Assembly (NCBI RefSeq): GCF_900447045.1
Contig: NZ_UAWH01000014.1
Span: 202,501-266,500, forward strand
DNA: 64,000 nt
Reading direction: 5' to 3'
Source of the DNA: Clostridium paraputrificum
Lineage (GTDB): Bacteria; Bacillota; Clostridia; Clostridiales; Clostridiaceae
Below, one piece after another: positions 25,595 to 35,033 of this stretch. A program made the translations under genes and the position numbers. Position 1 is the first letter of the stretch, and each line of letters starts with the position of its first letter. Below the pieces are notes generated by a model. The model was not told where the DNA came from and did not search any database. It saw only the letters and a program-made list of their open reading frames with translations.

Positions 25595-26699
25595 ATGGAA
25601 AGTATAGTGCTTTATATTATAACTTTATTTTTTATATTGGGAGCTATAGATTATGTGCTAGGAAATAAGTTTTCTATTGGAGAAGAATTTGAGAGTGGTA
25701 TAAAAACTATGGGACCTCTAGCTATATCTATGGTTGGAATACTATCAATAACACCATTACTATCATCTATAATAGAAATAGTTGTAGGTCCAATTGCAAA
25801 GAACTTTAATATAGACCCATCTATATTTTCTTCAAGCTTTATTGCTATTGATATGGGAGGGTATAATATTGCTTCTAATATTGCAAATTCAAGTGAATTT
25901 GTTATTTTTTCAGGTATATTAATGGCATCAATTTTAGGGTGCACTTTAAGTTTTACATTACCTTTAGCATTAGGGCTAGTGAAAGAAAAGTATATGGATT
26001 CTCTTACAAAAGGATTTTTATGTGGAATAATAACAGTACCTATTGGATTGTTTATAGGTGGACTAGCATTGAAAATAGATTTAAGAAGCTTATTTATAAA
26101 TCTTTTTCCTATAATACTTTTATCCGTAATTCTTTCTATAGGAATTATTTTTAAGCCAAAGTTATGTATATTTATATTTAATTTTATTGGCAAAGTTATA
26201 GTATGTATAAGCGTATTAGGATTAGTAATACAAGGAATATATTCAATAATAGGAATAAAAATAGTAGAAAATATAATGCCATTACAAGATACTCTTTGCA
26301 TAGTAGGAAAAATATCTATTTTTCTTGGTGGAGCATATGTAATGCTTAAATTTATTAAAAAATATTTGGTAAGCAATTTAATAAGCTGGAGAGAATATTT
26401 GGTGTAAATAGTAATACACTTTCTGCTTTTATTGGTTCATTTGCATCTGCAATAATTGTTTTTGATAATTTTCATAAGTTAGATGAAAAGGGAAGAGTTA
26501 TATGTTCTGCATTTTCAGTGTCAGGGGCTTATGTTCTTGGTGGACAGTTAGGTTATGTAGCAAGTGTAGAAAAGGAATATATGATACTATATATTTTGTA
26601 AAGATATTATCAGGAATATTAGCAATTATATTTGCATTGTTTATTTTGAGAAGAGAAGATAAAAATAGAAAAGTTATAAATACTGAGGAGGCATCATGA
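25595..26699 (+). pseudogene. eutH: eutH-like ethanolamine permease, broken by two frameshifts
   Basis: The first 270 codons encode most of an EutH-type membrane protein (IITLFFILGAIDYVLGNKF; FIAIDMGGYNIASNIANSSE). Near 26355-26385 the homologous reading moves by -1 and continues as KLERIFGVNSNTLSAFIGSF and KLDEKGRVICSAFSVSGAYV up to a TAA at 26599. A second -1 shift near 26575-26599 restores ILSGILAIIFALFILRRED, which ends at 26699. Two single-base deletions explain the pattern. No other eut gene is present. The reading end overlaps the ATG of the next MATE gene. Confidence 0.85.
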
Positions 26700-28063
26700 A
26701 GAAACAAGTTGATTTAGTATCAGGAAAAATATTAGAACCATTAATTAAGTTATCTTTACCTATTTTGGGAACGTCATTTATTCAAATGGCATATAACATG
26801 ACAGATATGATTTGGATAGGTAGAGTAGGAAGTTCGGCAGTTGCAGCAGTAGGTACAGCAGGATTTTTTCCATGGCTTGGTATGGCACTAGTTTACATAT
26901 CAAAAGTAGGTGTCGAAGTTGGAGTATCTCAGGCCATAGGTAAGAGGGATAACGTAGAAAGAGACAAATACATAGCAAATAGTATATTTATTAATATAGC
27001 TCTTGCAATTATATATACATTAATAATTTTAATGTTTAGAACATCCCTTGTTAACTTCTTTAATTTAGGGGATAGTGAAGTAATTAGAATGGCTCATGAG
27101 TATTTAATAATAGTTATTCTAGGTACTGTATTTACTTTTATTAATCCTATTTTCACAAGTATATTTACTGCATCAGGTAATAGTAAAACACCATTTATTA
27201 TCAATACTATAGGATTAATATTTAACATGGTATTTGATCCAGTATTAATATTTGGTGTAGGATTTATTCCTCCATTAGGAGTTGTAGGGGCGGCATTAGC
27301 AACAGTGTGTGCACAAGTTGTAGTAACATTAATATTTATACTAGCTTATATAAAAAATCATTATGTAACAGGAAGAAAAGCAATTAAGTATTTAGATAAA
27401 AAGGTAATGTTAAATATAACTAAACTTGGGATGCCAGCTTGCTTAGAAAATGGATTATTCACAATTTTTTCTATGATTATTGGTAGAATAATTGCACAGT
27501 GGGGAGCAACAGCTATAGCAGTTCAAAAAGTCGGTTCTCAGATAGAAGCTATATCTTGGATGACTGCTGGTGGATTTGCAACTGCTCTTACAACATTTAT
27601 TGGACAAAATTATGGCGCAAAAAAGCCTGAAAGAATAAAAAAGGGATTTAAATCAACATTAGGAGTTTCTGTATTTGTTGGACTTATAGCATCTATAATA
27701 TTAATAGGCTTTTGTAGAGCTGTATTTAGTTTATTTATACCAGAAGAAGAGGCAATTGTAGGTGGGATAGAATATTTAAGAATACTTGGTTATTCTCAAA
27801 TATTTATGTGTATAGAAATAACTACTGCAGGTGCATTTAGAGGATTAGGCGAAACTATTTTGCCATCATTTGTTAGTATAGTATTTTCTGGCATTAGAAT
27901 ACCTATGGCTATATTTTTAGCATCTACTTTGGGACTAGGAGTTAATGGAGTTTGGTGGAGTATAACAATATCCTCTATAATAAAAGGAATATTAATGATA
28001 TCATCATACTATTATAAGTTTGGAAGACAAAATAAGCTTGAAGCAAAGGTATTACCAGAATAA
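26696..28063 (+). CDS. MATE-family efflux transporter
   Basis: A 455-residue transporter with about twelve membrane helices. It begins LVSGKILEPLIKLSLPILGT and contains the conserved NMTDMIWIGRVG segment and a mid-protein GMPACLENG repeat start. The ribosome binding site GAGGAGG sits inside the last eutH codons and the ATG overlaps the eutH stop (ATGA), so it was once translationally coupled to eutH. With eutH broken, ribosomes reach it only by independent initiation. A terminator follows. Confidence 0.93.
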   Translation: MKKQVDLVSGKILEPLIKLSLPILGTSFIQMAYNMTDMIWIGRVGSSAVAAVGTAGFFPWLGMALVYISKVGVEVGVSQAIGKRDNVERDKYIANSIFINIALAIIYTLIILMFRTSLVNFFNLGDSEVIRMAHEYLIIVILGTVFTFINPIFTSIFTASGNSKTPFIINTIGLIFNMVFDPVLIFGVGFIPPLGVVGAALATVCAQVVVTLIFILAYIKNHYVTGRKAIKYLDKKVMLNITKLGMPACLENGLFTIFSMIIGRIIAQWGATAIAVQKVGSQIEAISWMTAGGFATALTTFIGQNYGAKKPERIKKGFKSTLGVSVFVGLIASIILIGFCRAVFSLFIPEEEAIVGGIEYLRILGYSQIFMCIEITTAGAFRGLGETILPSFVSIVFSGIRIPMAIFLASTLGLGVNGVWWSITISSIIKGILMISSYYYKFGRQNKLEAKVLPE

Positions 28064-28067
28064 TAAT

Positions 28068-28102
28068 AAGGGAAAGTATCAAAATTAATGATACTTTCCC
28101 TT
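28068..28102. terminator. Bidirectional terminator between MATE and DUF2628 genes
   Basis: The perfect 13-bp stem AAGGGAAAGTATC/GATACTTTCCCTT with a 9-nt loop lies between convergent genes, with T-rich and A-rich flanks. Confidence 0.88.
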
Positions 28103-28109
28103 TAATTTT

Positions 28110-28583
28110 TTATTTAAGCATAAATTCATATAAGCAGAATTGTAATAGGTAGAATATGATAGCATATTTTATATCGCTTCCCCCAGCTTTTGAAATTAGG
28201 TCTAATATTTCATGCTCTGATTTTGATGGATTATTAGCCTTAATTTTAGAGATTTCTCTTTCTGCATTAAGTAAATATATATTCGTGCCAAAAAAGCCTA
28301 AGAAAAGCAATAGAGCAGTTGATAATATACCACTGAATGGAATAGGAATAATTAAAATCAATGCTAAGTTGGCAATAAAAATAGCTAGGGCAGGAATGAT
28401 AGATTTTCTAAACATTAGCCAATACATGTTAAGGAAAAAGCATGGCCAATTCCAATTTAATGATGAAGGATTATCTATAAACCTGTCTAGTGTTTTGCTA
28501 TAAAAAGGTGAGTAAGCATTACTACCTATATATGCTTCTAATTGGTTTCTAGTTATAGAATCGTTTCGTTTAAATATTTTCAT
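28110..28583 (-). CDS. DUF2628-type small membrane protein
   Basis: A 157-residue protein of the DUF2628 type. After a polar N-terminus, the segment NWNWPCFFLNMYWLMFRKS leads into two or three hydrophobic helices (about 62-110). A final helix near 140-155 ends the protein. The function of this family is unknown. The ribosome binding site is AGGAGGAAT. Its promoter carries a palindrome inside the spacer, implying a dedicated repressor (see the adjoining regulatory feature). Confidence 0.82.
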   Translation of the reverse strand: MKIFKRNDSITRNQLEAYIGSNAYSPFYSKTLDRFIDNPSSLNWNWPCFFLNMYWLMFRKSIIPALAIFIANLALILIIPIPFSGILSTALLLFLGFFGTNIYLLNAEREISKIKANNPSKSEHEILDLISKAGGSDIKYAIIFYLLQFCLYEFMLK

Positions 28584-28615
28584 AAGTATTCCTCCTAATC
28601 TTCATTATAATTATG

Positions 28616-28664
28616 ATTATACGAAATGAATATTCATAGGTCAACGTTTGTGAATTATTATTCA
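28616..28664 (-). promoter_or_regulatory. Promoter with palindromic operator for the DUF2628 gene
   Basis: On the minus strand TTGACC (28639-28644) and TATAAT (28616-28621) are separated by 17 bp. The perfect 12-bp palindrome ATGAATATTCAT (28626-28637) fills the spacer, and a second imperfect copy TGAATTATTATTCA (28651-28664, plus strand) lies just upstream of the -35. Two related sites so placed look like a repressor operator; the regulator is unknown. Confidence 0.65.
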
Positions 28665-28676
28665 TATGGAAATAAA

Positions 28677-28707
28677 AAGAAACTCAAAGGAATACTTTGA
28701 GTTTCTT
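28677..28707 (-). terminator. Rho-independent terminator after the aldolase gene
   Basis: The perfect 13-bp stem AAGAAACTCAAAG/CTTTGAGTTTCTT with a 5-nt loop. On the minus strand it is followed by TTTATT. It lies 7 nt beyond the aldolase stop codon. Confidence 0.88.
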
Positions 28708-28713
28708 GAAATA

Positions 28714-29577
28714 TTAAGCTTGGTTTACTGAACCGAAAAGTTCCATCTTTTCTTTAACAGTAGCCTTTATAGCTTCGAATCCTGGTGCAAGAAGTTTTCT
28801 TGGGTCAAATCCCTTACCTTCTAAGTCCTTACCAGCTTCGATATATTTTCTTGTAGCTTCTGCGAAAGCTAATTGACATTCAGTGTTAACGTTGATCTTA
28901 GCAACTCCTAATGATATAGCTTTCTTTATCATATCTTCAGGGATACCAGTACCACCGTGAAGAACTAATGGCATATCTCCAACAGCTTCCTTAATTTTAG
29001 CTAGAGCATTAAAATCTAACCCAGCCCAGTTTGCAGGATACTTTCCGTGGATGTTACCAATACCAGCAGCTAACATAGTAGTTCCTAAATCAGCTATTTG
29101 CTTACATTCTGCAGGGTCAGCGATTTCACCAGCACCTACAACACCGTCTTCTTCTCCACCAATTGATCCAACTTCACATTCTACAGAAATTCCCTTAGCA
29201 TTAGCGTCTGCTATTAATTTAGTAGACTTTTCTATGTTTTCTTCAATTGCATAGTGAGAACCATCGAACATTACTGAAGAGAATCCAGCTTCGATGCACT
29301 TATAAGCACCTTCAAAGCTACCGTGGTCTAAGTGTAATGCAACAGGAACAGTTATGTTTAAACCTTTGATTAAACCGTTAACCATACCAACGATTGCATC
29401 GTATCCACCCATATATTTACCAGCACCTTCAGAAACACCTAAGATTACAGGTGAGTTGTTTTCTTGTGCAGTTAATAGAATAGCTTTTGTCCATTCTAAG
29501 TTATTGATGTTAAATTGACCAACAGCATATTTACCGTCTCTAGCCTTATTTAACATTTCTTTAGCTGAAACTAACAT
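28714..29577 (-). CDS. fba: Class II fructose-1,6-bisphosphate aldolase
   Basis: A 287-residue zinc-dependent aldolase that splits fructose-1,6-bisphosphate in glycolysis. Motifs are VALHLDHGSFEGAYKCIEAG (metal-binding His and catalytic Asp), the second signature VECEVGSIGGEEDGVVGAG, and the phosphate-binding LVLHGGTGIPEDMIKKAI. The start at 29577 follows TTGGAGGTCAC; an upstream in-frame extension of 19 codons overlaps the leader and lacks family similarity. It is a single gene with its own terminator and better codon adaptation than its neighbours, as expected for a highly expressed enzyme. Confidence 0.96.
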   Translation of the reverse strand: MLVSAKEMLNKARDGKYAVGQFNINNLEWTKAILLTAQENNSPVILGVSEGAGKYMGGYDAIVGMVNGLIKGLNITVPVALHLDHGSFEGAYKCIEAGFSSVMFDGSHYAIEENIEKSTKLIADANAKGISVECEVGSIGGEEDGVVGAGEIADPAECKQIADLGTTMLAAGIGNIHGKYPANWAGLDFNALAKIKEAVGDMPLVLHGGTGIPEDMIKKAISLGVAKINVNTECQLAFAEATRKYIEAGKDLEGKGFDPRKLLAPGFEAIKATVKEKMELFGSVNQA

Positions 29578-29738
29578 AATGTGACCTCCAAATATTTTGT
29601 AAATTTTTTTGAATTTTGAGTAATAAATATACAAATATATTTTACCCTACTAAGGGTTATTATAACTTTTATTTGTCAAAAAGGAAACAATTTATCTTAA
29701 AAATTTATGTTATAAGTGTAAATTTAGAAGGTATAGTA

Positions 29739-30662
29739 TTAATTTTTCATTAATTTAACAAGCACTGCTTTTTGTGCATGCATTCTATTTTCAGATTCAT
29801 CAAATATTTCTGAAGCATGAGCTTCTAATACCTCCTCAGTAATTTCTTCTTCTCTATGAGCTGGTAAGCAGTGTAAAACAATAGCATTAGGTTTTGCTAA
29901 ATCCATAAGTTCGCTATTAACTTGGTAATCTTTAAATGCTTTAATTCTATTTTTAGCTTCAGTTTCATGTCCCATACTTGCCCAAACATCAGTAATTACA
30001 ACATCAGCATTTTTTATAGCTTCAGAAGGAGAGTGAGTTATAGTAAACTTTGTACATTCTAGTTTAGATAACTCTTTTCCTCTAAGTAGATAATTTTCAT
30101 CAGGCATGTATTCTTTAGGGGAAGCTAAAGAAAAATTCATACCAGTTTTTAGGCATCCTACTATTAAAGAATTTGCCATGTTATTTCCATCACCTATATA
30201 AGCTACATTTAATCCTTCAAGAGTATTTTTATATTCTCTGATTGTCATTAAGTCAGCAAGCACTTGACAAGGATGTTCAGAGTCCGTTAAACCATTTATT
30301 ATAGGAATAGAAGAATACTTTGCTAAAGTTTCTACTTCTTCCTGAGAGAAAGTCCTAATCATGATTCCTTGAAGAAACCTGGATATAACTCTAGCAGTAT
30401 CTTTAATTGGTTCTCCACGGCCAATTTGTAAATCTCTGCTGCTTAAAAACAAAGCATTACCTCCAAGCTGATACATACCGGCTTCAAAGGATACTCTTGT
30501 TCTTGTTGAACTTTTTTCAAAAATCATACCTAAGCTTTTTCCTTTTAAGTGTTCATGTGGAATGGCATGTTTAAATTCATATTTTAATTGATCTGCAAGG
30601 TTTAATATATCCAAAATCTCTTCTTTTGATAGATCGTCCATTTTTAATAGATGCTTTTTCAT
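29739..30662 (-). CDS. argF: Ornithine carbamoyltransferase
   Basis: A 307-residue enzyme that makes citrulline from ornithine and carbamoyl phosphate. The carbamoyl-phosphate loop SSTRTRVSFE lies near residues 53-62, the HPCQVLADL segment near 130, and the ornithine-binding HCLPAHR motif near 264-270. It is the last gene of the arg operon. The ribosome binding site is AGGGGG. A short hairpin in the gap from argD may tune its expression. No carAB lies nearby. Confidence 0.97.
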   Translation of the reverse strand: MKKHLLKMDDLSKEEILDILNLADQLKYEFKHAIPHEHLKGKSLGMIFEKSSTRTRVSFEAGMYQLGGNALFLSSRDLQIGRGEPIKDTARVISRFLQGIMIRTFSQEEVETLAKYSSIPIINGLTDSEHPCQVLADLMTIREYKNTLEGLNVAYIGDGNNMANSLIVGCLKTGMNFSLASPKEYMPDENYLLRGKELSKLECTKFTITHSPSEAIKNADVVITDVWASMGHETEAKNRIKAFKDYQVNSELMDLAKPNAIVLHCLPAHREEEITEEVLEAHASEIFDESENRMHAQKAVLVKLMKN

Positions 30663-30685
30663 AGAAATCCCCCTTTTTAATAAAT

Positions 30686-30706
30686 AACGGGGACTAAATC
30701 CCCGTT
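30686..30706 (-). other. Hairpin in the argD-argF gap
   Basis: The perfect 7-bp stem AACGGGG/CCCCGTT with a 7-nt loop. There is only a loose T-rich tail on the minus strand, so it is a weak terminator or processing site. Its CCCC strand could alternatively pair with the GGGGG of the argF ribosome binding site. Confidence 0.55.
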
Positions 30707-30714
30707 GAATAAAT

Positions 30715-31863
30715 TTATAGGCAGCTAATTAAAGTATTAATTCCATCACTTAGTTCATCTTCACTAATTATAAGTGGAGGAAGTAATCTGATAACATTAG
30801 GTCCAGCTGTAAGAACTAGCAATCCTTTTTCAACAGCTTTCTTTTGAACCTCAGAAGAACTTCCTTCAATTTCTATTCCTAAGATTAAACCTTTGCCCCT
30901 TATTTCTTTAATCTTAGATGATGAAGAATTATTTAATAGTGTTTTAACTAATTCTCCTTTTTTTTCAACAGATGCATATGTCTTGCTATTACATATTTCA
31001 TCAAGAACAACAATTGCACCAGCACAAGAAACTGGATTTCCTCCAAAGGTTGAACCATGGTCTCCAGGATTAAATACTGATGAAGTTTTTTTGTTACACA
31101 ATATTGCACCTATAGGTAGCCCAGCACCAAGCCCTTTAGCAAGGGTTACTATATCTGGATTAACATCAAAATGATTATATCCAAATAACTTTCCAGTTCT
31201 AGCAATGCCACATTGTACTTCATCAAATATTACTAATACATCTTTTTCCTCACATAATGATGTTACAGTTTGAACAAATTCTTTAGTAAGAGGGTGAACT
31301 CCACCTTCACCTTGAATTGATTCCATAATAATTGCACATACATCATTAGATAATTTTGATTTGAAATCTTCTATATTATTAGCTTCTACATAATCAAAGC
31401 CTTCTGGGAAAGGGAAGAAGTACTTATGAAATTTTTCTTGACCAGTTGCTTTTAATGTAGTTATAGTCCTTCCATGAAAAGATTGCTTTAAGGTTAATAT
31501 TTTATTTCTTCCCTCGCCATATTTGTCAAAACTATATTTTCTTGCAAGTTTTATAGCTCCCTCATTAGCTTCTGCTCCTGAATTAGCAAAGAATACTTTT
31601 GACATAGAAGCAAGTTTTGTAAGCTTATTACTAAGTTCTATAGTAGTAGGATTTAAGAAAATATTTGAACAGTGTTGTAAATTATGAATTTGTTTTTCTA
31701 TAGCACTTGTCCATTTAGAGTTATTATAGCCTAGAGAATTTACACCAATTCCACTAGTTAAATCTAAATACTTTTTTCCATTTGTATCGTAAAGATAAAC
31801 ACCTTCTCCTTTTTCCAAAACTGGAGATAGGGGAGAGTAGGTATTCATAAGAGAATGTTCCAT
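30715..31863 (-). CDS. argD: Acetylornithine aminotransferase
   Basis: A 382-residue class III PLP aminotransferase that converts N-acetylglutamate semialdehyde to N-acetylornithine. It shows FANSGAEANEGAIKLARKY (cofactor phosphate loop), the acidic FDEVQCGIARTG segment, and the PLP-binding Lys in TLAKGLGAGLPIGA. It starts 11 nt after argB ends and is part of the argGHCJBDF operon. Confidence 0.96.
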   Translation of the reverse strand: MEHSLMNTYSPLSPVLEKGEGVYLYDTNGKKYLDLTSGIGVNSLGYNNSKWTSAIEKQIHNLQHCSNIFLNPTTIELSNKLTKLASMSKVFFANSGAEANEGAIKLARKYSFDKYGEGRNKILTLKQSFHGRTITTLKATGQEKFHKYFFPFPEGFDYVEANNIEDFKSKLSNDVCAIIMESIQGEGGVHPLTKEFVQTVTSLCEEKDVLVIFDEVQCGIARTGKLFGYNHFDVNPDIVTLAKGLGAGLPIGAILCNKKTSSVFNPGDHGSTFGGNPVSCAGAIVVLDEICNSKTYASVEKKGELVKTLLNNSSSSKIKEIRGKGLILGIEIEGSSSEVQKKAVEKGLLVLTAGPNVIRLLPPLIISEDELSDGINTLISCL

Positions 31864-31874
31864 ATTTATACCTC

Positions 31875-32729
31875 CTAATAAATCATAGTTCCTATACCAT
31901 CGTTAGAGAAAAGTTCAAGGAGTAATGAATGAGGGACTCTGCCATCAATTATATGTGCTCTTTCTACACCCATACGAACAGATTCAACACAACATTGAAT
32001 TTTTGGTATCATACCTCCCTTTATAACTCCTTGAAGAGTAAGTTTTGGTATTTCGTGTAATCTTAAAACGGAAAGTAGGGAAGTTGGGTCTTTAGGATCC
32101 TTAAGAACTCCAGCAACATCAGTTAATAAGATTAGTTTTTCTGCCTTTAAGGCTGATGCAATTTTTGCAGCACATGTATCAGCGTTAATGTTATATAAGT
32201 CATTACCATCTTCACCAATAGCCATGCTGCCTATAACTGGAATGTAACCAGCATCAAGAGCCATCGTAATAGCTTCTGTATTTACTGAAGTTACTTCTCC
32301 TACATAACCTAAATCAACTTCACTTTCTAGTTTTTTAGCCTTTAGTAGAGAACCATCAAGACCACATAGCCCTATTGATTTTCCACCAGCTTTTTCAATA
32401 AGAGTAACAAGGTCTTTATTTACCTTACCACCTAATACCATTTGAACTACTTCCATAGTTTTTTTATCTGTATAACGTAATCCATTAATGAATTCGCTTT
32501 TTTCTCCTAGTTTATCTAGAAATGATGAAATATAAGGACCACCACCATGTACAACTATAGGCTTAAAGCCTATACATTTCATTAGAACAATATCATTAAT
32601 TACTGTTTCTCTTAGTTCGTCGCTAATCATTGCATTGCCACCATATTTAACTACAATTATTTTTCCATTATAGTGTTGGATGTAAGGTAGTGATTGAACC
32701 AATATTTCAGCACGTTCATTAAGATCCAT
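31875..32729 (-). CDS. argB: Acetylglutamate kinase
   Basis: A 284-residue amino-acid kinase that phosphorylates N-acetylglutamate. The N-terminal KYGGNAM and VVHGGGPYIS loops bind ATP and substrate. The region YNINADTCAAKIASAL and the late segment KGGMIPKIQCC are conserved. In many bacteria this is the arginine-inhibited step; the N-terminal helix of about 20 residues (LNERAEILVQSLPYIQ) resembles that of arginine-sensitive enzymes. Confidence 0.96.
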   Translation of the reverse strand: MDLNERAEILVQSLPYIQHYNGKIIVVKYGGNAMISDELRETVINDIVLMKCIGFKPIVVHGGGPYISSFLDKLGEKSEFINGLRYTDKKTMEVVQMVLGGKVNKDLVTLIEKAGGKSIGLCGLDGSLLKAKKLESEVDLGYVGEVTSVNTEAITMALDAGYIPVIGSMAIGEDGNDLYNINADTCAAKIASALKAEKLILLTDVAGVLKDPKDPTSLLSVLRLHEIPKLTLQGVIKGGMIPKIQCCVESVRMGVERAHIIDGRVPHSLLLELFSNDGIGTMIY

Positions 32730-32748
32730 TTTTTATTCCTCCTAATAA

Positions 32749-33972
32749 TTAGCTTCTGTAATCTCCATTTATTTTTACATAGTCATAAGTTAAATCACAT
32801 CCATAAGCAGAAGCAGCTATATCTCCTATATTAAGATTTACTTCAATCAGTATTTCATCTTGTAATAAGATGTCTTTGGCTTTATTTTCATCAAACTCAA
32901 TGGAGGATCCCTGTCCACATACCTTAATTGAGTCAGATGAACTTGTAAAATAAACATCTACCTTATATGGATCAAAATCAACATCAGAATATCCTAGGGC
33001 ACATAAAATTCTACCCCAGTTGGCATCTGATCCAAATAAAGCAGTTTTTACAAGACTTGATTTAATAACACTTTTAGCTAACTTTACAGCATTAGATTCA
33101 GAGGTAGCACCAGTTACTTTACATTCTATAAGTTTCGTGGCACCCTCGCCATCCTTTGCAATTTTTTTTGCTAATACTACATTTAAGTAGTTAAGTGCTT
33201 CAATAAATTTATAATAATCCTCACCCTTTTCAGAGATTGTTGGATTTTCAGCTAATCCATTTGCTAGTATTAATACCATGTCATTAGTGCTTGTATCTCC
33301 ATCAACACTTACTCTGTTATAACTTATATTTACACTAGACTTTAAGGCTTCATCTAATAATTCTGGTGATATTGAAACATCAGTTGTAATAAATGAAAGC
33401 ATAGTGCCCATATTTGGTTCAATCATTCCAGAACCTTTACAAGTAGCTCCAATTCTTACAGTTTTAGAGCCTATTTCAAGCTCTAATGCAATTTGTTTTT
33501 GAGAAGTGTCTGTTGTCATTATTGCTTCAGTTGCATCTTCATATCCTTCTATAGATAATTTTTTTGTAATTAGTGGAATTCCACCCTTTATTGCATCAAT
33601 ATTTAATGGAACACCAATAACTCCAGTAGAAGCTACTAATACTTCATCAGTTTTAATATTTAATGCTTTTGCTTGCAGTTGAGCCATCTTTTTAGCTTTT
33701 AATAAACCATCTTGTCCATTGCAGGTGTTGGCATTACCACTATTGCAAATTATAGCTCTAGCTTTTTTGTTAGAAAGATGCTCCTTTGTGATATATATTG
33801 GCGCTCCTTTTACCTTGTTTTTAGTATATACACCAGCACCGATACTAGGAACTTCTGAGTAGATTAATGCTAAATCTTTTTTTAAAGAATTTTTCTTTAT
33901 TCCACAATGTATACCAGCAGCTAAAAAACCTTTTGGAGCGGTAACACTGCCATTTATTATTTTAAAATTCAT
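32749..33972 (-). CDS. argJ: Glutamate N-acetyltransferase/amino-acid acetyltransferase
   Basis: A 407-residue ArgJ that moves the acetyl group from N-acetylornithine to glutamate, closing the cyclic arginine pathway. The protein is synthesised as one chain and self-cleaves before the nucleophile Thr, here in KGSGMIEPNMGTMLSFITTD (ATxLSFITTD-type site). The start at 33972 follows GGGGGC; an upstream TTG overlaps that site. Whether it is bifunctional cannot be told, but no argA was seen. Confidence 0.95.
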   Translation of the reverse strand: MNFKIINGSVTAPKGFLAAGIHCGIKKNSLKKDLALIYSEVPSIGAGVYTKNKVKGAPIYITKEHLSNKKARAIICNSGNANTCNGQDGLLKAKKMAQLQAKALNIKTDEVLVASTGVIGVPLNIDAIKGGIPLITKKLSIEGYEDATEAIMTTDTSQKQIALELEIGSKTVRIGATCKGSGMIEPNMGTMLSFITTDVSISPELLDEALKSSVNISYNRVSVDGDTSTNDMVLILANGLAENPTISEKGEDYYKFIEALNYLNVVLAKKIAKDGEGATKLIECKVTGATSESNAVKLAKSVIKSSLVKTALFGSDANWGRILCALGYSDVDFDPYKVDVYFTSSSDSIKVCGQGSSIEFDENKAKDILLQDEILIEVNLNIGDIAASAYGCDLTYDYVKINGDYRS

Positions 33973-33997
33973 TATAATAGCCCCCAATCATAAATTT

Positions 33998-35032
33998 TTA
34001 AAAGGCTGGTGAAATGAAGTTTAAGCCTTCTGTTTCATCAAAGCCTAAAATTATATTCATATTTTGTATAGCTTGTCCTGCAGCACCTTTAACCATATTA
34101 TCAATAGCACTTACCACAATTAGTTGATCTTTACGATGATTTAAATGAAGTGATATATTACAGTAATTAGAGAAACGTACATTTTTAGTACAAGCTATTT
34201 CTCCAAGAGGAAGTATATTTACAAAAGGTTTATCTAAGAAGAAACTTTCATATAGTTTATGAATTTCTTCTAGATTAACATTTCCTTTTGGAGTGCAATA
34301 AATTGTTGATATTATGCCCCTATTAATAGGAAGTAGGTGAGGAGTAAAGGTTACAGAAACCTTTTCCTTAGCCATAACCCCTAGGGTTTCTTCTATTTCA
34401 GGGGTATGCCTATGTGCACCAACTTTGTATGGAGCAAAGTTCTCATTTAATTCTGGGAAGTGGCTAGATATTGTTAATCCACGGCCAGCCCCTGTAGCTC
34501 CTGATTTAGAATCACATATTATTCCTTTGGTTTCAATAAGTGAATTCAATAGGAGAGGCATAAGTCCTAATTCTATTGAAGTAGGATAGCAGCCAGGATT
34601 AGCTATAAGCTTTGAGTCTTTAATTTTTTCCTTATTTAATTCAGGTAATCCATATACACTTTTTTTATGTAATTCTGGATGTGAAAAACTTCTTTCATAC
34701 CAGAACTTGTAATCTTCTTCATTAGAAAGTCTAAAATCTGCCCCAAGATCTATACAAATTTTATTACTGTCGATACAGTTAGCTGCAATATCCTCACTAA
34801 GACCATGAGGTAAAGCAGTGAAAATCACATCAGCTTTAGCTATAACTTCATCCATTGAACTACATACTAATGAAGTGTGATTGAAAAAGTTTTTGTATAT
34901 GGACTCAAATTCTTGTCCTTCAAAAGAAACTGAGCTAATAGCTGAAATTTCAATTTTCTTATGATTTAACAAAATCCTCATAAGTTCTGCACCTACATAC
35001 CCTGTAGCACCTATTATTCCTACCTTTATCAT
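33998..35032 (-). CDS. argC: N-acetyl-gamma-glutamyl-phosphate reductase
   Basis: A 344-residue NADPH-dependent reductase. The Rossmann start VGIIGATGYVGAELMRILL binds the cofactor, and the catalytic Cys lies in LIANPGCYPTSIELGL near residue 149. HRHTPEIEE is the conserved substrate-binding His segment. It sits between argH (1-nt gap) and argJ in the operon. Confidence 0.97.
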   Translation of the reverse strand: MIKVGIIGATGYVGAELMRILLNHKKIEISAISSVSFEGQEFESIYKNFFNHTSLVCSSMDEVIAKADVIFTALPHGLSEDIAANCIDSNKICIDLGADFRLSNEEDYKFWYERSFSHPELHKKSVYGLPELNKEKIKDSKLIANPGCYPTSIELGLMPLLLNSLIETKGIICDSKSGATGAGRGLTISSHFPELNENFAPYKVGAHRHTPEIEETLGVMAKEKVSVTFTPHLLPINRGIISTIYCTPKGNVNLEEIHKLYESFFLDKPFVNILPLGEIACTKNVRFSNYCNISLHLNHRKDQLIVVSAIDNMVKGAAGQAIQNMNIILGFDETEGLNFISPAF

Positions 35033-35033
35033 T

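Noticed and set aside
25651-26376. A 241-residue minus-strand open frame opposite eutH
   Set aside because: It is a shadow of the eutH coding sequence; composition (Ile/Pro/Asn rich) is typical of antisense frames and there is no ribosome binding site.
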